Below are positions 1-7,280 of a stretch of DNA of 32,935 bases, piece by piece. Below the pieces are notes generated by a model that did no database searches, was not told the DNA's origin, and worked only from the letters and a program-made list of their open reading frames with translations. The translations under genes and the position numbers were made by a program. The stretch lies in assembly GCA_900314295.1 (NCBI GenBank), contig OMUU01000085.1:1-32935 (forward strand), read 5' to 3'. Every line of letters begins with the position of its first letter. Within the stretch, counting starts at the first letter, position 1. The stretch comes from an uncultured Lachnospiraceae bacterium (GTDB lineage: Bacteria > Bacillota > Clostridia > Lachnospirales > Lachnospiraceae).

Positions 1-2
1 AT

Positions 3-431
3 ACGTATTCCGTGCGGGACGCGTATCCGCTGGCTTCGGCGAGACTGGACCAGGTTGGGTGGAATCTAAGAGCTGCTTACGATTGGGCGACGAATTTCCG
101 ATATATATCGATGAATGTGCCGTCATCTCAAGGAGCGCGGTATTTTGCGACATTTGCTTTCACAAATGAGAAGAGTGACTGTTACGGAAAGTCAGCTTCA
201 TTATACGAGATGGCAAAAGCATTGGGTTATGATGCACATTGGGTTGTCGGTTATGTTGCCACATCAGGCGGAGGAAAGGAAGAGCATGGTTGGGTAGAAA
301 TTGACAACTATAACGGGGAAACCCGGGTATTTGATCCATCCTTTGAGCAGGGAACTCACAAGAACGGATTTGCAATTCAATATGGCCAGAAAGGTACCTG
401 GAAATACCTGGATTATAGCAGACAGAACTGA
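3..431 (+). CDS. Transglutaminase-like protein, C-terminal part (5' end outside window)
   Basis: The frame is open to the left edge, so this is the 3' end of a longer gene; the GTG at 12 is not a convincing start because no ribosome binding site is visible. The visible 140 or so residues look like the core of a transglutaminase-like cysteine peptidase fold: a Cys in the segment SDCYGKSASLYEMAKALGY, a His in EHGWVEI and an Asp in VFDPSFE, in the spacing and order of the Cys-His-Asp triad. Such domains in Gram-positive anaerobes usually sit at the end of secreted or wall-bound proteins, but the signal peptide and any wall-binding part would lie outside the window. The protein ends soon after the triad (YLDYSRQN). 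Substrate unknown. The fold call is fairly secure; the function (protease, cross-linking or amidase) is not. Confidence 0.75.
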   Translation, partial: TYSVRDAYPLASARLDQVGWNLRAAYDWATNFRYISMNVPSSQGARYFATFAFTNEKSDCYGKSASLYEMAKALGYDAHWVVGYVATSGGGKEEHGWVEIDNYNGETRVFDPSFEQGTHKNGFAIQYGQKGTWKYLDYSRQN

Positions 432-587
432 GAAAAATGTGCGGATGCAAATATTTTATAGTCCTGTTGGTTTTCACAAGCTGGATGTGACAAAGGTTGA
501 TCTCTGATTTTATGAAGCTGCGGAACTGCTCAGGCGTAAGTGCCTCCGTAAAAAACAAAAGTGTCCCCCAAAAGATAGAAAAAGAAC
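432..587. other. Intergenic, no gene seen
   Basis: There is no supported ORF between the transglutaminase-like gene and the rplJ promoter. A weak stem-loop (CGGA near 519 with TCCG near 545, and AGGC/GCCT inside) lacks a downstream T-run, so I do not call it a terminator. Confidence 0.5.
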
Positions 588-616
588 TTGACATTTCCCG
601 GGCGGTGCGATAGGAT
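588..616 (+). promoter_or_regulatory. Promoter of rplJL
   Basis: A perfect -35 box TTGACA (588-593) is followed after 17 bases by TAGGAT (611-616, 4 of 6 matches to TATAAT). It lies just upstream of the L10 leader RNA, which should start near 623. Confidence 0.75.
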
Positions 617-622
617 ACCATT

Positions 623-743
623 TGTATCACGCCGAAGACAGCAGGTGTCGAAGGACGTAAGTGAAATATCGCCTGCCGAGGATGTCGATTCTTTTTATCA
701 TGAAGAATTCAGACCGTTCGGCATGTCCGGGCGGTTTTTTATT
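623..743 (+). ncRNA. L10 leader (ribosomal protein autoregulatory leader) with attenuator
   Basis: The transcript between promoter and rplJ carries the recognisable L10-leader core: CCGAAGACAGCAGGTGTCGA at 632-651, followed by AAGGACGTAA, then CGCCTGCCGAGGATG at 670-684. GCAGGTG (641-647) pairs with CGCCTGC (670-676) with one G-U pair. In Firmicutes this RNA is bound by L10 or the L10-L12 complex, which lowers rplJL expression. The leader ends in an intrinsic terminator at 713-743, consistent with control by premature termination. The recognition rests on sequence and fold seen by eye, not on a covariance search. Confidence 0.85.
713..743 (+). terminator. Attenuator terminator in the L10 leader
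   Basis: ACCGTTCGG (713-721) pairs with CCGGGCGGT (727-735) as a 9-bp stem with two G-U pairs and loop CATGT, followed directly by a run of six T (735-740). It lies about 40 bases before the rplJ start, the place expected for a leader attenuator. Confidence 0.85.
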
Positions 744-783
744 TGGCTGGTACACACATCAAAATAAGGAGGTATACCAGATC

Positions 784-1296
784 ATGGCAAAGGTAGAACT
801 GAAGAAACCGGTTGTGGAAGAGATTTCTAACGCAGTTGACGGTGCTGCTTCCGTAGTCCTTGTAAATTACAGCGGACTTAACGTGGCGCAGGATACAGAG
901 CTTCGTAAATCTCTCAGAGAGGCCGGTGTTAACTACAAAGTCTACAAAAACACAATGATGAATCTCGCATTCAAAGGTACCGACTATGAGAGTCTTGTAC
1001 CGTATCTGAATGGAACGAACGCCATCGCCATTTCCAAAGACGATGCGACTGCTCCGGCGAGAATTCTTGCAGGCTTCGCAAAGAAGAACCCGCAGCTTGA
1101 GCTGATTGCAGGTGTCGTTGAGGGCAGTCTCTATGACCAGAAAGCTGTAGCTGCTCTTGCAGAGGTACCAAGCAGAGAGGTTCTGTTGAGCCGACTGCTC
1201 GGAAGCATGCAGTCGCCGATCGCAAACTTCGCACGCGTTATCAAGCAGATTGCAGAGAAGGATGGCGAGGCAGAGGCTGCACCGGCTGCAGAATAA
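784..1296 (+). CDS. rplJ: 50S ribosomal protein L10
   Basis: The 170-residue product begins MAKVELKKPVVEEISNAV and has the usual L10 length and features: the N-terminal RNA-binding domain with VLVNYSGLNVAQDTELRKSLR and YKVYKNTMMNLAF, and a C-terminal helix (LLGSMQSPIANFARVIKQI) that anchors L7/L12 dimers. L10 forms the base of the ribosomal stalk and recruits translation factors through L12. The frame is open further upstream to 661, but the ATG at 784 follows AAGGAGG at 766-772 and matches the family N-terminus, so 784 is the start. rplL lies 101 bases downstream in the same transcript. Expression is probably set by the L10 leader upstream. The usual upstream partners rplK and rplA are not present on this side. 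Confidence 0.97.
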   Translation: MAKVELKKPVVEEISNAVDGAASVVLVNYSGLNVAQDTELRKSLREAGVNYKVYKNTMMNLAFKGTDYESLVPYLNGTNAIAISKDDATAPARILAGFAKKNPQLELIAGVVEGSLYDQKAVAALAEVPSREVLLSRLLGSMQSPIANFARVIKQIAEKDGEAEAAPAAE

Positions 1297-1397
1297 TCTG
1301 CAGAGAGATCTGTGCATAGACACAGGTTGATTATTTTGGAAGAAATTGAAATTCAGAATCATAGAAGGATTCAAATATTAATTGGAGGAAAATTACA

Positions 1398-1775
1398 ATG
1401 GCTAAATTAACAACAGAAGAATTTATTGCTGCTATTAAAGAGTTATCTGTACTTGAGCTGAATGATCTCGTAAAAGCTTGCGAGGAAGAGTTTGGCGTAT
1501 CTGCATCTGCAGGCGTTGTTGTAGCTGCTGCTGGCGCTGCTGCTGGCGAGGCTGCTGAGGAGAAGACCGAGTTTGACGTTGAGCTGACTGAGGTTGGCGC
1601 AAACAAGGTTAAGGTTATCAAGGTTGTTCGTGAGATCACCGGACTTGGCCTGAAGGATGCAAAGGATCTCGTAGATTCTGCACCGAAGATGATCAAAGAG
1701 GGCGTTTCCAAGGCTGAGGCTGATGACATCAAGGCTAAGGTTGAGGAGCAGGGTGCAAAGGTTACCCTTAAGTAA
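1398..1775 (+). CDS. rplL: 50S ribosomal protein L7/L12
   Basis: This 125-residue protein has the three parts of L7/L12: the N-terminal dimerisation domain ([32 protein letters not shown]), an Ala/Gly-rich hinge at about residues 37-52 and the factor-binding C-terminal domain ([37 protein letters not shown]). Several copies bind L10 and stimulate GTPase factors on the ribosome. A GGAGG box at 1383-1387 precedes the ATG. The gene is co-transcribed with rplJ and is followed by a strong terminator at 1793-1828, so the transcript ends here instead of running on toward rpoB. Confidence 0.97.
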   Translation: MAKLTTEEFIAAIKELSVLELNDLVKACEEEFGVSASAGVVVAAAGAAAGEAAEEKTEFDVELTEVGANKVKVIKVVREITGLGLKDAKDLVDSAPKMIKEGVSKAEADDIKAKVEEQGAKVTLK

Positions 1776-1792
1776 TTTCGCTGAATTGTATG

Positions 1793-1828
1793 GGCCGGAG
1801 GCTGCTTTGTCAGTCCCCGGTCTTTTTT
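1793..1828 (+). terminator. Terminator of rplJL
   Basis: GGCCGGAGGCTG (1793-1804) pairs with CAGTCCCCGGTC (1811-1822), 11 of 12 pairs including two G-U pairs, with loop CTTTGT and a six-T tail at 1823-1828. It separates rplJL from the next gene. Confidence 0.9.
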
Positions 1829-1874
1829 GCGTGCGACGATCCTTTCTGCGTTTTCGAAGAGCTTATACAGTATT

Positions 1875-1901
1875 GTTTCAAAAAAGTTACAAAAGGTTAC
1901 A
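1875..1901. promoter_or_regulatory. Direct repeats resembling a WalR/YycF-type site
   Basis: On the plus strand GTTTCA (1875-1880), five A, GTTACA (1886-1891), four bases, GTTACA (1896-1901). Read on the minus strand these are TGTAAC-N4-TGTAAC-N5-TGAAAC. The known WalR (YycF/VicR) consensus is two TGTWAH boxes spaced by five bases; here the two perfect boxes are one base too close. The site lies just upstream of the -35 position of a PcsB-like gene, a classical target of this regulator. Regulator assignment is inference. Confidence 0.4.
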
Positions 1902-1907
1902 AAAACC

Positions 1908-1936
1908 TTTTAAAAAGGCAAAACATATGTTATAAT
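1908..1936 (+). promoter_or_regulatory. Promoter of the PcsB-like gene (extended -10)
   Basis: A perfect TATAAT at 1931-1936 is preceded by TGT (1928-1930), an extended -10. The -35 position 17 bases upstream is poor (TTTTAA, 1908-1913), which suits an activator-dependent promoter. An inverted repeat AAAAGGT/ACCTTTT (1891-1897 and 1905-1911) overlaps the upstream region. Confidence 0.65.
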
Positions 1937-1990
1937 CATTTCATTCCTTTGGGAAAAGGGAAATGATTTCTAATTCTGAGGTAGATATTT

Positions 1991-3286
1991 ATGAAGGGAA
2001 TGAAACGATTTTTGCCTGCGGCACTTTCTGCAGCGCTGCTGGTTACCGGAGTTTTCAGTGCATATCCGGCGGCCGCCTCAACACAGGATGAGATCGATTC
2101 GGCAAAAGCGAAGAAGAGTGCTGCGGAATCTGAATACAGCAGTGTTCAGGAACGGATCAGCGATCTTCAGGAGAAGAAGGATAACGCGCAGGAGTATCTG
2201 CAGGACTTGAATGATCAGCTGACGGATCTGAATCAGCAGCTGGATCAGCTTCAGCAAAAGTACAGTGCAACGCAGGAAGAATATGACACGGTAAATCAGG
2301 AGCTTGCTGACGCAAAGGCAGAGGAAAACGTTCAGGCGAAGAATATGGCGCTCCGGATCAAGTATATTTATGAGAATGGAACCGGTACGGGTGCTCTCGA
2401 GACTTTATTTTCTTCCGGCAATTTCAGCGATTTCCTGAATGAAAGCTCAAATGTGTCTGCGCTTACGAGTTATGATCGGAAGGTTCTGAAAGAATACAAT
2501 GAGATCTGCCAGACAATTACGGAGAAGCAGAAAGAGGTGCAGAAGGAGTCCGAGGCGATTTCCGCTCTTCAGGAGCAGAGCAGAAGTAAGCGGGCAGAGA
2601 TTCAGGATCTTGTGGATTCGACCCGGCAGAACGTGCAGGAGTATGCGGACTCTCTTGAGGGAGAGCAGAATGCGGCTGCGGATCTTCTGGCAAGCATACA
2701 GGAACAGCAGGCAAATATTGACGCCCTGAATGAGAAGGCGGCAGATGAGGTTGCCGCAGCCGATGCGGAAGCAGCGGAAAAGGCAAGAACTTCGACGCAG
2801 ACCGCGATCTCGAATGAGGTAAAACAGAACGAAGCTACGCCAGCAGGAGCACAGTCTTCGAAGGTAACCGAAAAGGTATCGGCGACATCGGAAGGAAATG
2901 TTGCTGCCGCAGCGGTCGCTACGCCGACACCTGCTCCAACGCAAGCGGCACCTTCGACGAGCACAGCACTGTCCGGTTCTTATTCGGGTGCGGTTCTTAC
3001 CGCGGCTGCCGGCCGGATTGAGGGTCCGAGCGGGCAGGAGACCTATTATAACATGGACATGTCAGGCGTCGTGAGTATCATGAGGAGCATGGGCAATACG
3101 GATGAGTATTGGGTGCGCTCCGATGGTGTTAAAATGCTGGGAAGTTATGTTATGGTTGCGGCAAATCTGAGCGTAAGGCCGAGGGGATCGCTGATCGCTA
3201 CAAGTCTCGGAATGGGAATTGTGACTGATACCGGTGGATTCGCTGCTGGGAATCCGACACAGCTTGATATCGCGACAAACTGGTAA
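1991..3286 (+). CDS. Secreted PcsB-like coiled-coil protein with C-terminal 3D-like domain
   Basis: The 431-residue product starts with a Sec signal peptide (MKGMKRFLPAALSAALLVTG, cleavage near AAAS at about 30). Residues 33 to about 255 are heptad-rich coiled coil with many Gln and Glu, like the N-terminal domain of PcsB-type wall hydrolases. An Ala/Thr/Pro-rich linker follows (about 255-330). Residues 333-431 form a conserved-looking domain resembling a 3D double-psi barrel (as in MltA/YabE-type proteins): Asp413 in DTGG and Asp426 in QLDI match two of the three name-giving Asp, while Asn392 (VAANL) stands at the first. There is no CHAP domain or Cys, so it is not a standard PcsB. Expected role: peptidoglycan remodelling outside the cell or scaffolding at division sites. 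RBS GAGG at 1978-1981 supports the ATG at 1991. A single-gene transcript with its own promoter and terminator. Confidence 0.8.
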   Translation: MKGMKRFLPAALSAALLVTGVFSAYPAAASTQDEIDSAKAKKSAAESEYSSVQERISDLQEKKDNAQEYLQDLNDQLTDLNQQLDQLQQKYSATQEEYDTVNQELADAKAEENVQAKNMALRIKYIYENGTGTGALETLFSSGNFSDFLNESSNVSALTSYDRKVLKEYNEICQTITEKQKEVQKESEAISALQEQSRSKRAEIQDLVDSTRQNVQEYADSLEGEQNAAADLLASIQEQQANIDALNEKAADEVAAADAEAAEKARTSTQTAISNEVKQNEATPAGAQSSKVTEKVSATSEGNVAAAAVATPTPAPTQAAPSTSTALSGSYSGAVLTAAAGRIEGPSGQETYYNMDMSGVVSIMRSMGNTDEYWVRSDGVKMLGSYVMVAANLSVRPRGSLIATSLGMGIVTDTGGFAAGNPTQLDIATNW

Positions 3287-3306
3287 AAATTGATAAAAAG
3301 GATCAG

Positions 3307-3347
3307 GGGCTTCTTTGTTCATGGAACAGAGAAGCCCTATTTTTTTA
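3307..3347 (+). terminator. Terminator of the PcsB-like gene
   Basis: GGGCTTCTTTGTTC (3307-3320) pairs with GAACAGAGAAGCCC (3324-3337), 14 pairs with one G-U, loop ATG, followed by a seven-T tail shortly after at 3340-3346. Confidence 0.9.
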
Positions 3348-3348
3348 C

Positions 3349-3443
3349 GCGAACAGTGAGCCACAGCTGAATGCGAAGCATTCGTGTACGGTGAGCGTCG
3401 CGATAGCGGGATAAAACTCGCGCAGCGCGTTCTATCTCGTTTA
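3349..3443 (+). repeat. Dispersed intergenic repeat, copy A
   Basis: This stretch aligns over about 95 bases with 19020-19118. The best conserved core is TCGCGATAGCG (3398-3408), then GGATAAAACTCGCGCAGC (3409-3426), then TCTATCTCGTTT (3431-3442). The core can fold: GGGATA pairs with TATCTC around the inner stem CGCG-CAG-CGCG. It starts directly after a terminator and lies between the PcsB-like gene and hppA. No ORF is seen in it. No function is known to me. Confidence 0.65.
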
Positions 3444-3528
3444 GTGGAGAAAATTAAGGCTGTAAAAACCTTGGCTTAGAAAGATATTAAATATTTGCGA
3501 TTGCACAAGACACTATTCAAAATATGGT

Positions 3529-3556
3529 TTGATAGCACAGAGAAAGGTAGTATAAT
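3529..3556 (+). promoter_or_regulatory. Promoter of hppA
   Basis: TTGATA (3529-3534) and TATAAT (3551-3556) are spaced by 16 bases. This predicts a 5' leader of about 60 bases before the hppA start at 3625. Confidence 0.8.
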
Positions 3557-3624
3557 TGTGTAAGGATAATGAAATGGACAGTATTTTTCCTGCAAATACT
3601 TGCAGAACAAAGGAGGCGAAGGAG

Positions 3625-5610
3625 ATGTCAGGGAGTACTTTGATTCTGGTGCCGATAATCAGCGTTATTGCATTGGTTTTCGCGGCATGTATGGCGGCAT
3701 CCGTCAGAAAGGAAGAGCCGGGAAATGAACGAATGCAGGAGATCGCTTCTGCGATCCGGGAGGGAGCAAGTGCGTTTCTTGCTTCGGAGTACAAGGTTCT
3801 GGCGGTTTTTGTGGCGGTCCTGTTTTTTGTTGTGGGATTTGCGCTGGGGAATTGGCTGGAAGCGGTCTGCTTTCTGATCGGAGCTGCATTTTCAGTTCTC
3901 GCGGGATTTTTCGGAATGCGGGTGGCGACGCTCGCTAATGTGCGCACGGCGAACGCAGCGGGGAAAGCGGGAATGCCCAAGGCACTTGCCGTTGCTTATC
4001 ATGGAGGCGCCGTGATGGGGTTCTGCGTGGTTGGACTGGGCATCCTTGGAGCGAGCCTTATCTATATGATCAGCGGCAATGCGGATGTGCTATTTGGCTA
4101 TAGCCTCGGCGCTTCCTCGGTTGCTCTTTTTGCGCGTGTAGGAGGCGGAATATACACAAAGGCGGCGGATGTTGGGGCCGATCTGGTCGGTAAGGTCGAG
4201 AATAATATACCGGAGGATGACCCGCGCAACCCGGCGGTGATCGCGGACAATGTGGGAGACAATGTCGGCGATGTGGCCGGTATGGGGGCGGACCTGTTTG
4301 AATCGTATGTCGGGGCGATCGTGTCGGCGGTTACACTCGGGATAGCGTCTTCCGGAGAGGTGGGAGCGTTTTATCCGCTTCTAATCGCGGCGTGTGGAAT
4401 CGCTGCATCCATAATCGGTACTTTTTTTGTCAGAGGCAGGGAGAACGGAAATCCGCAGAAGGCACTGAACACGGGAAGTTATGTCGCTTATCTGCTTGTT
4501 ATTCTCGTCTCGCTGATCCTGGGCCGTGCCCTGTTCGGCGGATTCCGGCCTGCGGTCGCAGTGATTTTCGGACTGCTTGTCGGATTCGTGATTGGTCAGA
4601 TGACAGAGATCTATACTTCGGACAAATATAAATCTGTTCAGAAGATCGCGGAGGAATCGCAGACCGGTGCCGGGACTACGATCATCACAGGACTTGCCGT
4701 CGGCATGAAGTCGGTCGTTATCCCGATCCTGTGCATCTGTGTCGGAATATTCGTATCCTATTTGACAGCTGGGCTCTATGGCATTGCGCTTGCTGCAGTC
4801 GGAATGCTTGCTACGGCGGGCAGTACCATCGCTGTTGACGCATACGGTCCGATTGCGGATAACGCCGGTGGAATTGCTGAAATGTCGGGCATGGATGAGA
4901 GCGTCCGGGAGATTACGGATACGCTCGATTCGGTCGGAAATACGACGGCGGCAATCGGAAAGGGCTTTGCGATCGGGTCTGCGGCACTCACGGCACTTGC
5001 GTTATTTGTGTCCTATGCGCAGGCGGTTCATCTGGAAAAGATTGACATTATGGACCCGAAGGTAATCATCGGTCTTTTTGTCGGAGGTATGCTTACCTTC
5101 CTGTTCTCTGCGCTTACGATGGAATCTGTATCAAAGGCGGCATACAAGATGATCGAAGAGGTTCGGCGTCAGTTCCGTGAGGATCCGGGAATCCTGGCCG
5201 GTACGAGCCGCGCAGATTACAAATCCTGTGTGGGGATCTCTACCCAGGCGGCGTTGCACGAGATGATCCTTCCGGGAATCCTGGCGGCGGCTTCACCGAT
5301 TCTGCTTGGTTTGCTCCTTGGAACAGATGCTCTCGGCGGTATGCTCGCGGGTGCGCTGCTGACCGGTGTTCTGATGGCAATCTTTATGAGTAATTCCGGA
5401 GGCGCCTGGGACAATGCCAAGAAATACATTGAGGGCGGAAAATTCGGAGGAAAAGGAAGCGAGGCACACAAGGCGGCAGTTGTCGGTGATACGGTCGGTG
5501 ATCCCTTTAAGGATACGTCGGGGCCTTCTATCAATATTCTGATTAAGCTGATGACCATTGTGTCGCTGGTATTCGCACCACTTTTCCTTGCAGCGGGAAG
5601 TCTTCTGTAA
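3625..5610 (+). CDS. hppA: Membrane-bound ion-pumping pyrophosphatase, K+-dependent type
   Basis: This 661-residue integral membrane protein splits pyrophosphate and uses the energy to pump Na+ or H+ out of the cell. The frame opens at 3556, but the ATG at 3625 follows AAGGAGG at 3610-3616 and gives the family N-terminus [14 protein letters not shown]. About 16 hydrophobic segments are visible. Substrate-binding motifs are present: [20 protein letters not shown] (about 195-216) with the following [12 protein letters not shown], and [19 protein letters not shown] near the C-terminus. In GNTTAAIG, Ala442 and Gly445 occupy the positions that are Lys and Thr in K+-independent enzymes, so K+ dependence is expected. 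K+-dependent enzymes include both Na+ and H+ pumps, and I cannot decide the ion. It has its own promoter; a possible physiological source of its substrate in this window is GlgC. Confidence 0.96.
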   Translation: MSGSTLILVPIISVIALVFAACMAASVRKEEPGNERMQEIASAIREGASAFLASEYKVLAVFVAVLFFVVGFALGNWLEAVCFLIGAAFSVLAGFFGMRVATLANVRTANAAGKAGMPKALAVAYHGGAVMGFCVVGLGILGASLIYMISGNADVLFGYSLGASSVALFARVGGGIYTKAADVGADLVGKVENNIPEDDPRNPAVIADNVGDNVGDVAGMGADLFESYVGAIVSAVTLGIASSGEVGAFYPLLIAACGIAASIIGTFFVRGRENGNPQKALNTGSYVAYLLVILVSLILGRALFGGFRPAVAVIFGLLVGFVIGQMTEIYTSDKYKSVQKIAEESQTGAGTTIITGLAVGMKSVVIPILCICVGIFVSYLTAGLYGIALAAVGMLATAGSTIAVDAYGPIADNAGGIAEMSGMDESVREITDTLDSVGNTTAAIGKGFAIGSAALTALALFVSYAQAVHLEKIDIMDPKVIIGLFVGGMLTFLFSALTMESVSKAAYKMIEEVRRQFREDPGILAGTSRADYKSCVGISTQAALHEMILPGILAAASPILLGLLLGTDALGGMLAGALLTGVLMAIFMSNSGGAWDNAKKYIEGGKFGGKGSEAHKAAVVGDTVGDPFKDTSGPSINILIKLMTIVSLVFAPLFLAAGSLL

Positions 5611-5667
5611 TGGAACGGTATCTAACATGTAATCGATCCCACAAATAGCTTCTCAAACTACGGGTAT

Positions 5668-5679
5668 CATGATATCATG
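5668..5679. repeat. Perfect 12-bp palindrome upstream of HPr-LDH
   Basis: CATGATATCATG is a perfect 12-bp palindrome in the 220-base region between hppA and the fusion gene. It could be an operator. The TATCAT within it also resembles a -10 box, but no good -35 is visible. Confidence 0.35.
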
Positions 5680-5690
5680 GAGATAACAGC

Positions 5691-5740
5691 ATTGACGGGA
5701 GATTCTCTGCTTTAAGAGAAGGAGGATTTTCCCGGTCAGA
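5691..5740 (+). other. Possible structured leader of the HPr-LDH gene
   Basis: GAC-GGGA (5694-5700) can pair with TCCC-G-GTC (5731-5738), and inside it TCTCT (5704-5708) pairs with AGAGA (5714-5718). A strong ribosome-binding-like AAGGAGGA (5719-5726) lies in the internal loop but no start codon follows at a usual distance. Further small stems follow (CGAG/CTCG around 5747-5760, GGTG/CACC around 5764-5779). I do not recognise a known riboswitch class. No clear terminator of hppA is present, so read-through from hppA is possible. Confidence 0.35.
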
Positions 5741-5830
5741 GCTTGCGAGAAATCACTCGATCAGGTGACAGGATGCACCATCGGGCAACGGAAAGGCATG
5801 TACAGATATTCGTGTCAGAAAGGAAGAAAA

Positions 5831-7135
5831 ATGAAAAGCTTACAGTATACCGTGAAAACTTCTCTCGGAATTCATGCGCGTCCGGCAGCGATGATTGCGC
5901 AGGCGTGCACGGCTCTGAAAAGTGAGGTCACGATAGAATGCGATGGAGAAGTGGCGAGCGGGGATAACGTCCTTCAGATTCTAAAGCTCCACGCGGCAAA
6001 GGGGTCTGTCCTGAATATTACGGCAGAGGGCCCGGATGAAGAGGAAGCCATTGAGAAGATTTCTGACGTTTTCAACGGAATCGCAGCGAAGGATAAGAAC
6101 GTAGAGGTTTTAAGGGTGGCGTTCTTCGGCACAAAGGATTACGACAGGATGTTTTTCAGCCAGCTGGCCAGAGATAAGGGCGAGGGAACCTATAATGTCG
6201 AGATAAAGTATTTCAAGGCAAGACTGACATCTGAGACGGTCCATCTGGCAGAGGGATTCCGCGCGGTATGTATTTTTGTAAATGATGAGGCGCCACGAGA
6301 GGTTGTCGAGGCGTTGAGTCAGTGCGGAGTACGTCTGATTCTTCTTCGCTGCGCGGGCTTTAACAATGTGGATCTGCAGGCGGCGAAGGAGTGCGGGATT
6401 ACGGTGCTGCGTGTGCCGGCCTATTCTCCATATGCTGTTGCGGAGCACGCAATGACGATCATCCAGGCTGCAAACCGCCATATCCATAAGGCGTATCTGA
6501 AGGTGAAGGAGAATGATTTTGCGCTGAGCGGTCTTCTGGGCGTGGACCTTCACAATAAGGTTGCGGGAATTATGGGAACCGGAAAGATCGGACAGTGTAT
6601 GGCAAAGATCTGTAAAGGCTACGGCATGACCGTACTCGGCTGGGATGCCTTCCCAAATCGGAAGCTGGAGGAGGATGGGATTCTCACCTATGTCAGCAAG
6701 GAAGAGCTGCTCCAGAGAGCAGACCTGATTTCCCTGCATCTTCCACTGATCATGGGAGACAACGGAACGTACCACATCATCAATGATGATACAATCGCTA
6801 TGATGAAGGACAATGTGATGTTGGTGAATACTTCCCGCGGCGGATTGGTAGATGCGGAGGCATTGATCCGTGGACTGAAGGCGCAGAAGTTCCACGCAGT
6901 GGCACTCGACGTGTATGAGGGAGAGGATTCCAATGTATACACGAATCATTCCGATGATTTTCTGACGAACGATATCGTGGCCAGGCTCACGATGTTCCCG
7001 AATCTGATTCTGACCTCGCATCAGGCGTTCTTCACCAGAGAAGCAATGCAGGCGATCGCTGCGATTACAATGGAAAATGCCCGAAACTTCAACGAGCATC
7101 TTCCGTATGGCGATGCGGAGTGCCGGGCAAAATAA
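5831..7135 (+). CDS. HPr phosphocarrier domain fused to LdhA-type D-lactate dehydrogenase
   Basis: A single open frame of 434 residues. Residues 1-86 are an HPr domain: His15 and Arg17 in GIHARPAA match the phosphorylatable His site of PTS HPr, but the regulatory Ser46 position is Asn46 (GDNVLQILKL). After a linker of about eight residues, 94-434 is a D-2-hydroxyacid dehydrogenase very close to E. coli LdhA (RCAGFNNVDL, VPAYSPYAVAEHA, SHQAFFTREAM). It has the NAD-binding GTGKIG (249-254) and catalytic Arg336, Glu365 and His397. Expected reaction: pyruvate + NADH to D-lactate + NAD+. RBS GAAAGGAAG (5818-5826) supports ATG 5831. At the junction, AGAGG (6103-6107) and an in-frame GTG (6116) could start a free LDH of 339 residues. 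Terminator follows at once. Domain identities are secure; any PTS coupling is inference. Confidence 0.93.
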   Translation: MKSLQYTVKTSLGIHARPAAMIAQACTALKSEVTIECDGEVASGDNVLQILKLHAAKGSVLNITAEGPDEEEAIEKISDVFNGIAAKDKNVEVLRVAFFGTKDYDRMFFSQLARDKGEGTYNVEIKYFKARLTSETVHLAEGFRAVCIFVNDEAPREVVEALSQCGVRLILLRCAGFNNVDLQAAKECGITVLRVPAYSPYAVAEHAMTIIQAANRHIHKAYLKVKENDFALSGLLGVDLHNKVAGIMGTGKIGQCMAKICKGYGMTVLGWDAFPNRKLEEDGILTYVSKEELLQRADLISLHLPLIMGDNGTYHIINDDTIAMMKDNVMLVNTSRGGLVDAEALIRGLKAQKFHAVALDVYEGEDSNVYTNHSDDFLTNDIVARLTMFPNLILTSHQAFFTREAMQAIAAITMENARNFNEHLPYGDAECRAK

Positions 7136-7151
7136 GACAAGCTTATCAACA

Positions 7152-7182
7152 AAAAGCGTCTCCGGAAACGGAGGCGCTTTTT
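7152..7182 (+). terminator. Terminator of HPr-LDH gene
   Basis: AAGCGTCTCCG (7154-7164) pairs with CGGAGGCGCTT (7169-7179), 11 bp with one G-U pair, closing a GAAA tetraloop and followed by a T-run to 7182. Confidence 0.95.
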
Positions 7183-7188
7183 ATAATG

Positions 7189-7203
7189 CGCCCGGCGGGC
7201 GCT
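7189..7203. repeat. GC-rich palindrome near the rpoB promoter
   Basis: GCGCCCGGCGGGCGC is a 6-bp inverted repeat around GGC. A shorter form, GCCCGGCGGGC, lies at about 11391-11401 before rpoC. Meaning unknown. Confidence 0.35.
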
Positions 7204-7244
7204 CGTAGGAACAAAAAATATGTTTCAATTGTATTAAATTTCGT

Positions 7245-7273
7245 TTGACACTCTTGACAGACTGTGTTATTGT
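7245..7273 (+). promoter_or_regulatory. Promoter of rpoBC
   Basis: A perfect -35 TTGACA (7245-7250), 17-base spacer, and TATTGT (7268-7273) with an upstream TG (extended -10, 7265-7266). A second TTGACA at 7254-7259 has no matching -10. The predicted leader before rpoB is about 160 bases. Confidence 0.75.
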
Positions 7274-7280
7274 AAAAAAT

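Noticed and set aside
5743-5925. Short plus-strand frame starting at TTG 5743 after a strong AAGGAGGA
   Set aside because: The start is about 16 bases from the SD-like sequence and the frame overlaps the HPr coding region out of phase; the peptide looks random.
6110-7099. 329-codon minus-strand frame opposite the LDH domain
   Set aside because: An antisense shadow without RBS or domain; the plus strand encodes a clear dehydrogenase.
5831-7135. Idea that HPr and LDH are two genes joined by sequencing error
   Set aside because: The frame is continuous, with no homopolymer at the junction, a short linker, and His15 and all LDH catalytic residues intact; a real fusion is the simplest reading, though confirmation is listed.
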